Assembly (NCBI GenBank): GCA_031284645.1
Contig: JAITXS010000152.1
Span: forward strand, 1-14,828
Direction of reading: 5' to 3'
Length of the DNA: 14,828 nt
Origin: Spirochaetaceae bacterium
Lineage (GTDB): Bacteria; Spirochaetota; Spirochaetia; Treponematales; Breznakiellaceae
Positions 1-7,015 of this stretch are shown piece after piece (the stretch's first letter is position 1; each line of letters opens with the position of its first letter). The translations under genes were made by a program, and so were the position numbers. Under the pieces are notes generated by a model. That model saw only the letters and a program-made list of their open reading frames with translations. It had not been told where the DNA came from and did not search any database.

Positions 1-2
1 CT

Positions 3-47
3 GAGGGGACATTTTCACGTTGCTATAGAGGGGACATTATCACGTTG
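3..47. repeat. Pair of 20-bp direct repeats, probable insertion-sequence end
   Basis: Two copies of GAGGGGACATTWTCACGTTG lie at 3-22 and 28-47. They differ at one base (T at 14, A at 39) and have a 25-bp period. Multiple short repeats of this kind are typical of the subterminal regions of IS21-like and related elements, and reading the other strand gives the AATGTCCCC core often seen at such ends. No transposase is visible in the window, so the element would lie to the left of position 1, or this is a solo remnant. The assignment to an IS is inference; the repeat itself is plain in the sequence. Confidence 0.5.
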
Positions 48-61
48 GCGTAACAGCAACG

Positions 62-79
62 TTGTCCTCATTGTCCTCA
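62..79. repeat. Perfect 9-bp tandem duplication
   Basis: TTGTCCTCA occurs twice head to tail (62-70 and 71-79) just inside the putative IS end. It could be replication slippage or a trace of an insertion event. Apart from this and the promoter, the 49-216 stretch shows no gene, RNA or strong inverted repeat. Confidence 0.4.
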
Positions 80-179
80 TCTTCAATTTGTAGCTGCACG
101 ATCAATAATTTGCCGGAAATCGCATAGTATGAAATAATAAAGCACGTCCTTGGGAGGGGGCAGGGAATGAAAAAATACC

Positions 180-208
180 TTGCATTTTTTGTGTCTCCAT
201 GCTATAAT
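180..208 (+). promoter_or_regulatory. Sigma70-type promoter of the tss operon, leaderless arrangement
   Basis: A -35 box TTGCAT (180-185) and a perfect -10 box TATAAT (203-208) are separated by 17 bp. Transcription would start around 214-216, only 1-3 bases before the tssA ATG at 217. An in-frame TAA (205-207) lies inside the -10 box, so tssA cannot start further upstream. No Shine-Dalgarno sequence is present. I looked for a sigma54 (-24/-12) site, which drives some T6SS operons, and saw none. Confidence 0.65.
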
Positions 209-216
209 TATCTACT

Positions 217-1287
217 ATGAATCTTGAAGAAATGGCGGCTCCCCTTGCCGGCGATCAGCCTGCGGGAGAGAATTTAGAATATGACGCAATGTACATTGAT
301 TTGGAAGCACTGGCTTCAGGAAGTCAGGGAACTCAGATCGGGAGTACAACTACCGAAGGTCAGGCTCCGAATTGGCGTAAATTAAACAGTAACTGCCTTG
401 AGCTTTGGAAAAGAACCCGGGATTTAAGAGTTGCCGCATACTTTCTTGTTTCAGAAACAATGCTTGAGGGTTTAAAAGGCTTTATTCCTTCAATGAAGCT
501 GTTGATTTTTTTAGTCAAAGATATGTGGGATGTCTTTTACCCCCTGCTTGACCCTGAATATGATAACAATCCCCTTGAGCGCTTGAATATTCTTTCAATG
601 GTATCTCCTGACAGCGGGGCCATAAACGATCCGGTTATGTTCCTTTCGCATTTCAGGGAAATACGCCCTGTTCCGTCTTTAGCGTATACAATACGTGATT
701 TAATGGTTGCTTCAGGAGAACTAGAGGCTTCCGGCGGAAAAACTGTTGATCAGAATCTGCTGACAGCGGAAGTGATGAATATTCCGATTACGGAAATCCA
801 GGAAATGGCGGCACTTGCCAAAGAAGCCAAAGATCTGATAACGAGCCTTTGCGAAGAAATGAACAACAAAATGCAGGACGGCTCCATACTTACCATGAAC
901 GCGCTTCTACGCGAGGTAAACCGGCTCTGGAATTTTTATGATACCCATCTGAAAAATTTTAGTTCGGGAGAAGAAGCCGAAGAAAACGGACAGGAAGGAA
1001 CCGAGGCGAATCAGGAAAATACGGGCTTGAAAAACCTTCCCAAAGGGAATATACTCGCTTATCAGGCAAATACGAGGGCTGATGCCCTTCTCTTATTAAG
1101 AAAAGGCTCCGAGTACTTTCAGAGGCAGGAACCGAATAGTCCGATTCCGCTTTTGGTTAATCGGGCACTTCGAGTTGCCGATATGAGTTTCTTGGATTTG
1201 ATAAAGGACATTGTTCCCGATGCGCTTCCGCGTGGGCGGGATATTTTGGGTGTAAAACCTGAAGAATTTCAAACAGGAGGTCAATAA
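217..1287 (+). CDS. tssA: T6SS baseplate/cap protein TssA (ImpA family)
   Basis: 356 residues. The N-terminus (about 1-150) is an ImpA_N domain: the opening MNLEEMAAPLAGDQPAGE matches the family's usual start, followed by an NWRKL motif near 52 and an acidic LDPEYDNNPLERLN stretch. The C-terminal segment (about 280-340) has the conserved pattern of Asn-Thr-Arg-Ala-Asp-Ala, a EYFQRQEPNSPIPLL block and FLDLIKDIVPDAL. TssA proteins coordinate assembly of the tube and sheath at the baseplate and may cap the distal end. Residues about 250-270 form a Glu/Asn/Gln-rich linker. The start at 217 is the first possible in frame and fits the family N-terminus, although it lacks a ribosome binding site. 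First gene of the operon; its stop TAA overlaps the tssB ATG by one base (TAATG). TssA class cannot be assigned from sequence alone. Confidence 0.93.
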   Translation: MNLEEMAAPLAGDQPAGENLEYDAMYIDLEALASGSQGTQIGSTTTEGQAPNWRKLNSNCLELWKRTRDLRVAAYFLVSETMLEGLKGFIPSMKLLIFLVKDMWDVFYPLLDPEYDNNPLERLNILSMVSPDSGAINDPVMFLSHFREIRPVPSLAYTIRDLMVASGELEASGGKTVDQNLLTAEVMNIPITEIQEMAALAKEAKDLITSLCEEMNNKMQDGSILTMNALLREVNRLWNFYDTHLKNFSSGEEAEENGQEGTEANQENTGLKNLPKGNILAYQANTRADALLLLRKGSEYFQRQEPNSPIPLLVNRALRVADMSFLDLIKDIVPDALPRGRDILGVKPEEFQTGGQ

Positions 1288-1844
1288 TGGCTGCTAATGA
1301 GAATGGACAAAAATTTATCGCGAAAAATCGCGCACCTCGTGTTCAAATCGAATACGATCTTGAATTAAACGGAGCCCAGAAGAAGGTTAATCTGCCTTTT
1401 GTCATGGGAGTAATGTCGGACCTTTCCGGTAAACCTGCGGAACCGCTGCCTAAAGTCGAGGATCGGGAGATGTTGGATATTGACTCCGACAATTTTAACG
1501 ATCGTCTAAAGGCGATGAAGCCGCGTGTTGCTTTTACGGTGCCTAACACGATCACCGGTGAGGGTAATGTTGCCGTTGATATGACTTTCGAAAACATGGA
1601 TGATTTTTCTCCGGCTGCGGTTACATCGAAAGTTGACGGATTAAAACAGTTGATGGAAGCGCGGCAGCAACTGGCCAATCTGCTTTCCTATATGGACGGC
1701 AAAGCGGGCGCTGAAGATTTACTTAATAATATTCTTAAAGATCCTGCTTTGCTTAAAGCGCTTGCACAGAAGGCAAAAGAGGCTGAGCCGGCGGCGTCTC
1801 CCGCAGCTGCAGAAGGTGCTGCACCGGAAGAACCCGCAAAGTAG
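1287..1844 (+). CDS. tssB: T6SS contractile sheath small subunit TssB (VipA)
   Basis: 185 residues, a little longer than typical TssB (about 160-170). Recognisable blocks are RAPRVQIEYDLE (15-26), LPFVMGVMSDLSG (36-48) with the following Pro-rich turn, a D-x-D-N-F segment near 67, and MTFENMDDFSPAAV (about 99-112). TssB pairs with TssC to form the cytoplasmic sheath whose contraction drives the Hcp tube outward. The last ~20 residues (164-185) are an Ala/Pro/Glu-rich low-complexity tail beyond the conserved fold. The start has a strong AGGAGG (1275-1280) inside the end of tssA, six bases before ATG, which implies translational coupling. It ends with TAG, showing that UAG is a normal stop here. 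Confidence 0.96.
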   Translation: MAANENGQKFIAKNRAPRVQIEYDLELNGAQKKVNLPFVMGVMSDLSGKPAEPLPKVEDREMLDIDSDNFNDRLKAMKPRVAFTVPNTITGEGNVAVDMTFENMDDFSPAAVTSKVDGLKQLMEARQQLANLLSYMDGKAGAEDLLNNILKDPALLKALAQKAKEAEPAASPAAAEGAAPEEPAK

Positions 1845-1880
1845 CTTTAATTTAAGTAAAGAAAAGAGGAGATAAAAAGT

Positions 1881-3362
1881 ATGGCAAATGCCCAGGAATT
1901 ACAGAGCGCGCTTAACCCCGAAACTTTGGAGATGTCAGAATTTGACAAGCTCCTTAATCAGGAATTTAAACCCAAGTCAGAAGAAGCTAATGTCGCCGTT
2001 AAGGGCGCTGTTAAAACATTAGTAGAGCAGGCTATGGAAAATGCATCGCTTGTTTCAAGTGACGCAATCAAAACAATTGAGGGGATAATCGCGGAATTAG
2101 ATAAAAAGTTGTCTGAACAGGTTAATTTGATCATCCATCACCCTGATTTTTCCAGACTGGAAGGTACCTGGCGGGGGTTGAATTATCTTGTAAGTAATAC
2201 CCAAACCGGTGACAGTATGAAGGTCAGGGTAATGAATATCTCAAAAAATGAAATCGCAAAAACCTTGAAATGGTTTAAAGGTTCTGCGTGGGATCAGAGC
2301 CCCTTGTTCAAAAAACTATATGAAAGTGAGTACGGAACGGCTGGTGGTGAACCATTCGGCGCGTTAATCGGGGATTACTACTTTAACCAATCCCCCCAGG
2401 ATATGGAAGTTCTCAAAGGGATGGCGCAGATATCTTCGGCGGCCCATATGCCCTTTATTTCCGCGGCGGATCCAAGTATGATGAACATTGATTCATGGCA
2501 GGAACTCTCTAATCCGCGTGATATTTCTAAAATCTTTAGTATGCCCGAATATATGGCATGGAGATCTTTCCGCGAGTCTGATAACAGCCGCTATGTAGCG
2601 CTTACTATGCCAAGAGTGCTCAGCCGGACGCCATACGGCGCAAAAAGCAATCCTGTTGAAGAATTTGATTTTGAGGAAGATACCGGAAGCGGGTCAAGTG
2701 ATAAATATAATTGGATGAACGCCGCCTATGCTATGGGTGTTAATATCAACCGTTCTTTTACCAATTATGGCTGGTGTGCAAATATCCGCGGAGTTGAATC
2801 CGGCGGTGCCGTGCAAGGATTACCGACACATACCTTCCCCACCGATGACGGCGGCGTTGCCATGAAATGTCCGACTGAAGTTGCGATTACCGACAGGCGT
2901 GAAGCAGAGCTCTCAAGAAACGGTTTCCTGCCGCTTATTCACTGGAAAAATACCGATTATGCGGTATTTATGGGCGGACAGACGGTTAATAAACCGGCCG
3001 AATTCGATAATCCTGATGCAACGGCAAATGCGAGCCTTTCGGCCAGACTTCCTTATATTTTTGCGACCTGTCGTTTTGCCCACTTCCTTAAATGTATTGT
3101 CCGCGATAAAGTCGGTTCGTTTAAGGAACGGGAAGATATGGAACGCTGGCTTTCAAACTGGATTTCCGGTTATGTTACCGGCGATCCGAATGCATCCGAG
3201 GAAGTTAAGGCGAAATATCCTTTGGCAGAGGCAAAAGTTGAAGTTGAACCGGTTGAAGGTCAGCCCGGATACTATAACGCGCGTTTTTATTTACGACCGC
3301 ATTATCAGCTTGAAGGTCTTACCGCTTCATTGCGTCTTGTTACCAAAGTGCCCTCAAAATAA
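1881..3362 (+). CDS. tssC: T6SS contractile sheath large subunit TssC (VipB)
   Basis: 493 residues, the usual length. Hallmarks are HPDFSRLEGTWRGL (87-100), the FGALIGDYYF segment (159-168), FMPRVL-type TMPRVLSRTPYG (242-253), a WMNAAYAMG block (278-286), LPYIFATCRFAHFLKCI (390-406) and the C-terminal LRPHYQLEGLTASLRLV (471-487). It co-assembles with TssB into the sheath. Residues about 18-36 (SEFDKLLNQEF then basic/acidic) resemble the N-terminal helix by which ClpV recognises contracted sheath in characterised systems, consistent with tssH in the same cluster. The ATG has AGAGGAG at 1865-1871, nine bases upstream; 36 bp separate it from tssB. It ends TAA and is followed by the structured gap at 3363-3627. 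Confidence 0.97.
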   Translation: MANAQELQSALNPETLEMSEFDKLLNQEFKPKSEEANVAVKGAVKTLVEQAMENASLVSSDAIKTIEGIIAELDKKLSEQVNLIIHHPDFSRLEGTWRGLNYLVSNTQTGDSMKVRVMNISKNEIAKTLKWFKGSAWDQSPLFKKLYESEYGTAGGEPFGALIGDYYFNQSPQDMEVLKGMAQISSAAHMPFISAADPSMMNIDSWQELSNPRDISKIFSMPEYMAWRSFRESDNSRYVALTMPRVLSRTPYGAKSNPVEEFDFEEDTGSGSSDKYNWMNAAYAMGVNINRSFTNYGWCANIRGVESGGAVQGLPTHTFPTDDGGVAMKCPTEVAITDRREAELSRNGFLPLIHWKNTDYAVFMGGQTVNKPAEFDNPDATANASLSARLPYIFATCRFAHFLKCIVRDKVGSFKEREDMERWLSNWISGYVTGDPNASEEVKAKYPLAEAKVEVEPVEGQPGYYNARFYLRPHYQLEGLTASLRLVTKVPSK

Positions 3363-3377
3363 CGTTGTCGGCAAAAA

Positions 3378-3410
3378 ATAATCTCCGTCTCAATAGTAGA
3401 CGGAGATTAT
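3378..3410. other. Perfect 13-bp-stem hairpin after tssC
   Basis: ATAATCTCCGTCT (3378-3390) and AGACGGAGATTAT (3398-3410) are exact reverse complements around a 7-base loop, starting 15 bases after the tssC stop. On the + strand the bases that follow are CAAAAAATTG, with no U tract, so it is not a canonical terminator for the tss mRNA. On the - strand the stem is followed by TTTTT (complement of A3373-3377), so it would terminate antisense transcription. On the mRNA it probably acts as a 3'-end stabiliser or processing point that separates abundant sheath message (tssABC) from the baseplate genes. That role is inference; the structure is certain. Confidence 0.75.
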
Positions 3411-3486
3411 CAAAAAATTGTGTATTATGAGATCGTGGAGGCTGTGAGCCGGGCATTATCAAATGAACGGTGTTAACAGGTGGAGT

Positions 3487-3509
3487 ATTCTATATATGAT
3501 ATATAGAAT
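3487..3509. promoter_or_regulatory. 23-bp near-perfect AT-rich palindrome, operator-like
   Basis: ATTCTATATAT (3487-3497), one central G (3498), then ATATATAGAAT (3499-3509): 11-bp arms with no mismatch. It lies between tssC and tssE, 14 bp before a strong AAGGAGG. An arm of this size and symmetry could be a dimeric-repressor site or a short hairpin in the transcript. It is AT-rich, so some symmetry could be chance, but perfect 11-bp arms are unusual. Confidence 0.45.
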
Positions 3510-3523
3510 TAATAAATTGCTAT

Positions 3524-3588
3524 AAGGAGGCCTCGTTACAGCGATGGAAAGTCATACCGCTTTGCAGGGGGTCAAGACCTTGTTGTAG
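3524..3588 (+). other. Possible 14-codon leader ORF with strong ribosome binding site, in frame with tssE
   Basis: AAGGAGG (3524-3530) is the best Shine-Dalgarno site in the gap. Thirteen bases after it an ATG (3544) opens the peptide MESHTALQGVKTLL, ending at TAG (3586-3588). This frame is the same as tssE, whose ATG lies 39 bases beyond the stop with no further stop between. The SD overlaps the TAA (3523-3525) of a still smaller 20-codon ORF beginning at 3463, the arrangement seen in coupled translation. These may be regulatory leader peptides, the scar of a lost gene, or chance. I do not recognise either peptide and see no Hcp similarity. Confidence 0.3.
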
Positions 3589-3601
3589 AACCGGCTTTTA
3601 C

Positions 3602-3622
3602 TTAAATCGCTAACGCGTTTAA
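3602..3622 (+). other. Small hairpin just upstream of the tssE start
   Basis: TTAAA-t-CGC (3602-3610) can pair with GCGTTTAA (3615-3622) around a TAAC loop, with one bulged T. It ends five bases before the tssE ATG and could limit ribosome access there. The stem is short (8 bp) and partly AT, so its stability is uncertain. Confidence 0.3.
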
Positions 3623-3627
3623 AAACA

Positions 3628-4149
3628 ATGCCTGAAGGTATTCAATATGTAGGATATAAGGCGAAAGAGGAAGCTCTTTTTAAGCCGTATCTTCTGAAAC
3701 GTTTAACTGATTACGAGCCCTCGGAAAAAAAAGATCGGGAGACAGGTGCTATAACTCTACGGAAGGTAAAAGAAGATGTATTCGAAAATATTGAAATGTT
3801 ATTTGGGTCAAGAGCGCATCTCTCTCATATTGAGCTTAGAGAAGACGAGGAACTTATAAGTTCTGTTTTGGGATTTGGCATTATTGATTATTGTGGTAAG
3901 TCGTTCGGAAGACAGGAAAGAGAAATATTAAGGCAAAACATTATTGAACAACTTACTTTTTTTGAGCCCCGGATTGATCCTTCCACAATTGAGGTAAAAT
4001 TGACGGATAGCGAAGATAATCCGTCTTTTTTAATGGCATTTAGAATCAGCGGAACAATTCGCGTTGGTCAACTTAGCGAGGAACTTTTGTTTATTTCAAG
4101 ACTTAATCTTGAGACCGGAAGCGCGGAAGTCATGTCTTTAACTGAATAA
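3628..4149 (+). CDS. tssE: T6SS baseplate wedge protein TssE (gp25-like)
   Basis: 173 residues, near the usual 140-180. The family N-terminal motif is LLKRLTDYEP (22-31). The gp25/lysozyme-like core carries an N-terminal helix region (48-62) and the diagnostic SSVLGFGIIDYCG (78-90), followed by REILRQNIIEQLTFFEPRI (98-116) and a final beta hairpin. TssE is part of the TssEFG wedge that anchors the sheath base. The first in-frame ATG after the TAG at 3586 is 3628. It has no Shine-Dalgarno sequence and sits behind a small hairpin, unlike most of its neighbours, so translation may depend on upstream translation or on an unusual start. Eight bases separate its stop from tssF. Function is assigned with confidence; the exact start is not. 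Confidence 0.9.
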   Translation: MPEGIQYVGYKAKEEALFKPYLLKRLTDYEPSEKKDRETGAITLRKVKEDVFENIEMLFGSRAHLSHIELREDEELISSVLGFGIIDYCGKSFGRQEREILRQNIIEQLTFFEPRIDPSTIEVKLTDSEDNPSFLMAFRISGTIRVGQLSEELLFISRLNLETGSAEVMSLTE

Positions 4150-4157
4150 GGCTTGAA

Positions 4158-5966
4158 ATGGATTTTTTAGATTACTATCGTGATAACCTTCAATATATTC
4201 GCGCACTTGGCGCGGAATTTGCCGCTGAATTTCCTAAAATAGCTGGTCGTTTAAATCTTTCCGATTTTGAATGTGAAGACCCTTATGTCGAAAGGATACT
4301 TGAGGGGACAGCTTTTTTGTCCGCACGAGTCGAAAAAAAACTTGACGAGGGATACCATAACTTTCTTGAATCAATTTTAAACTCTATCGCCCCCAGTGTT
4401 TTATACCCTATCCCTTCGGGAGCGGTTTTGGAGCTGGAGCTAAATTACGGGGACGAGCAAGCTCAAAAAGGCACTTCGCTTCCCGATGGAACATTTTTTG
4501 ACGCGCCTATTCCGACTATAAATTCATTGTGCAGATTTTCAAGTATTGACAATACGCCGCTTCTGCCTTTGTCTATTATCGAAGAACAATATTTGACCCG
4601 TGAGTTGACGGCACTCGGTATCGAAAATAATAAAGCTGTTTCTGCCCTGAAGTTAAAGTTCACTCCGGCAGGCGGCGAAACATTTCCGCCTGTAGATAAA
4701 ATACTCGCTTATGCAAATATGCCGGATGCAGATGCTTCGCTGTTGCAGCGTCAGCTTATCAACGACACAATAGATGTCTATTACCGTTATGATGAGGGTG
4801 CTTTCAAGCAGGCACAGGAAGTCCGTTTTGGTATTCCGATGAGTTATGGCGGTAAATTCTTGCAGGAAGAGCTGAAAAACAATATCAGCGGACTACGCCT
4901 TTTACAGGATTTTCTCGCTTATCCGGCTTTTTTCAAATTTATTTCAATAGAAAATATCGCCTCAATTTTTAAAGGCGCTTCATTGGGGCAGGTTGAGCTG
5001 GTCATTTTATTTAAACGAAAAGAAATGTCATTGGTCTCGAATATAAAAAACGGCTCTTTAAAGTTAAACTGTGTCCCGGTATTAAATATGTTTACAAAAC
5101 GCTCTGATCGTATCGCGGTTGATAAGGATAAATTTGAATATCATATTATTCCCGATAGGACCTCCCCGCGTGATTATGAAGTTGTCAATATTCACGCTTT
5201 GGAATTTTTTAATGAGCGGAACGAAACTCTGTTTTTTGCCTATAATTTTTATGATCAGGATATATTACGGGGAATAGAAACCCGAAATTTTTTAAGTCCG
5301 CACCGGCGTAAAAGTCTTTTTGATAAGAAAGCTTCTCAGCGCAGTTCTTATACCGGAACCGAAATGTTTGTTTCTTTTTCAACGCAGACATCTAAAGCGG
5401 AACAAATGTATCAATTTGCGGCGGACATGATATGTACAAACAGGGATTTGCCGCTGCTCCTGAATCCTGAATCAAGTTTAAAAAGTAATGCGGCGTACAT
5501 TGAAAATGCGTTTTTTATCGCAATGCCTTCAAGACCGAAATATCCCTTGATTAACCGTGGAGACAGTGCGGATTATGCGAAATTAAGCCATATATTGTTT
5601 AATTTATCATCAATGTTATGGCAGGACGGAGTTATGCCGCTCAAGATGTTTCAGGCTATGATTCTTAATTACCGGATACGCTCGGATGAAGAAACCGAAC
5701 GTATTGCCGGTGGTATTGTCAGTCTTGAAACGGAACCAACCATGTTCCGTTTTATCGAACGGAGAACTATTTTCTTTGAGCGGGGATGGAAGGTAAGTTT
5801 TACGCTTGATGAGACAGCTTATGCAGGCGTGGGGTATTATACATTTGGTTATCTTATAGGCGAAATATTAAAAACATTCACGCCTATCAATACATTATTA
5901 AGTATTGAATTTCACACACAACAATCAGGGCTTATCGGGGCATGGAAGACATTCGAAGATCAGTAA
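4158..5966 (+). CDS. tssF: T6SS baseplate protein TssF (VasA/ImpG family)
   Basis: 602 residues, the standard size. The N-terminus is highly typical: YYRDNLQYIRALGAEF followed at once by AAEFPKIAGRL (6-32), then ECEDPYVERILEGTAFL and FLESILNSIAPSVLYPIPS (about 68-87). The C-terminus has the expected EFHTQQSGLIGAW block near residue 590. TssF binds TssG in the wedge complex and links the baseplate to the TssK/membrane platform in known systems. A weak AAGG (4148-4151) overlaps the tssE stop, six bases before ATG. The end overlaps tssG by 25 bases. Confidence 0.96.
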   Translation: MDFLDYYRDNLQYIRALGAEFAAEFPKIAGRLNLSDFECEDPYVERILEGTAFLSARVEKKLDEGYHNFLESILNSIAPSVLYPIPSGAVLELELNYGDEQAQKGTSLPDGTFFDAPIPTINSLCRFSSIDNTPLLPLSIIEEQYLTRELTALGIENNKAVSALKLKFTPAGGETFPPVDKILAYANMPDADASLLQRQLINDTIDVYYRYDEGAFKQAQEVRFGIPMSYGGKFLQEELKNNISGLRLLQDFLAYPAFFKFISIENIASIFKGASLGQVELVILFKRKEMSLVSNIKNGSLKLNCVPVLNMFTKRSDRIAVDKDKFEYHIIPDRTSPRDYEVVNIHALEFFNERNETLFFAYNFYDQDILRGIETRNFLSPHRRKSLFDKKASQRSSYTGTEMFVSFSTQTSKAEQMYQFAADMICTNRDLPLLLNPESSLKSNAAYIENAFFIAMPSRPKYPLINRGDSADYAKLSHILFNLSSMLWQDGVMPLKMFQAMILNYRIRSDEETERIAGGIVSLETEPTMFRFIERRTIFFERGWKVSFTLDETAYAGVGYYTFGYLIGEILKTFTPINTLLSIEFHTQQSGLIGAWKTFEDQ

Positions 5967-7015
5967 AAAAAGCATCCGGCATGCTGCGAAGCGGCAAACA
6001 CAGCCCTGATTTCTGGGGTTTTGTTCGTTCTCTTGAACAAGCTGCCCGCTCAAACCATCGCTTCGGTCACGCGAAAAGCCCATCCGATGAAAATGTCAGA
6101 TTCGGGCAGATGCCCTATCTTCATTTTCCGGGCGCTGATATAGCCGATATTATTGAGGGCGGCCCCCGCGGTGTTGACGCGACGGTGATCACGTACTTTT
6201 TCGGCCTTTTAGGAACAGACGGGCCGATGCCTCTGGACTTTACTAATTATGTGTTCCAGCGCTCTTATAATGAATATGACCATACATGGCGATGTTTTCT
6301 TGACATTATTCATCATAGAATGTTGATGTTTTACTACCGTGCATACACCATGTATCAGCAGAGCATTTGTTTTGACAGACCCCAAAGCGATCCTTTTAGC
6401 GCTATTATTAAAAGTTTGGCCGGATTGCCGCCCAATGCAAATGTTGATGAAAAACAGGAAACAATTACTTTGGCCTACGCAAAGCACCTGTCTTTTGTCG
6501 TAAAAAACCGTTCTAATCTGGAAGATATGCTGCGCCGTATTTTTACCAAAAATATTAAAGTCCGCGATTTTATTGTTTCCGGTTATGATATTCCCCGTGA
6601 CTGCCGCGCTGTGTTAGGAAATCCGAATACGGCAAAACTCGGCATTAATATGCAAATAGGGCGCAGGTATTTAAGCCGTACGCAAAAATTTGAAATCCAT
6701 ATTGGTCCTGTTGATTTTAATATGTATATAAGTATTGCCGGTTTAACCGGATTTGATATTTTAATGAGGGCGATCAACCTTTACCTTGACCGCCCTCTTG
6801 GCTACGATCTTGTGTTTACCTTACGAAGTCAAACGATCCCCTCGGCACGGCTTGGTTTTGATTGGTTTGCGGACAGTAATGCCGATGCTGCACAGCTTGG
6901 GTATACCTGCTGGATTGGAAAATTCAATAAGGACGAAACAGAATTAAGTATTGACTATTCAAAATTCTTACGGAAAAAAGGCCGTGCCATAAAAATAAAA
7001 GGAGATAAAAGATGA
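5942..7015 (+). CDS. tssG: T6SS baseplate protein TssG (VasB/ImpH family)
   Basis: 357 residues. Family signatures are DFWGFVRSLEQ (23-33), LHFPGADIADI (60-70), FFGLLGTDGPMP (86-97; the family usually has FGLFGPNGPLP), DIIHHRMLMFYYRAY (121-135), and GRRYLSRTQKFEIHIGPVD (240-258). TssG partners with TssF in a TssEFG wedge. ATG 5942 lies inside tssF (25-bp overlap) with only a weak GGGG before it, so translational coupling is likely. A later ATG at 5981 would also keep the fold but removes a normal-looking N-terminus. Its TGA overlaps the tssH ATG in an ATGA. Confidence 0.95.
   Translation: MEDIRRSVKKASGMLRSGKHSPDFWGFVRSLEQAARSNHRFGHAKSPSDENVRFGQMPYLHFPGADIADIIEGGPRGVDATVITYFFGLLGTDGPMPLDFTNYVFQRSYNEYDHTWRCFLDIIHHRMLMFYYRAYTMYQQSICFDRPQSDPFSAIIKSLAGLPPNANVDEKQETITLAYAKHLSFVVKNRSNLEDMLRRIFTKNIKVRDFIVSGYDIPRDCRAVLGNPNTAKLGINMQIGRRYLSRTQKFEIHIGPVDFNMYISIAGLTGFDILMRAINLYLDRPLGYDLVFTLRSQTIPSARLGFDWFADSNADAAQLGYTCWIGKFNKDETELSIDYSKFLRKKGRAIKIKGDKR

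Noticed and set aside
149..170. G-rich stretch upstream of tssA (possible quadruplex or sigma54 element)
   Set aside because: Too few regularly spaced G runs for a quadruplex, and no TGGCAC-N5-TTGC pattern.
2881..3381. 166-codon + strand ORF overlapping tssC in another frame
   Set aside because: It lies wholly within strongly conserved tssC coding sequence, has no ribosome binding site and no recognisable protein; it is a frame shadow.
3360..3479. Open frame continuing 38 codons past the tssC stop
   Set aside because: It runs through the hairpin, shows no similarity to TssC or Hcp that I can see, and is explained by chance; no read-through signal is evident.
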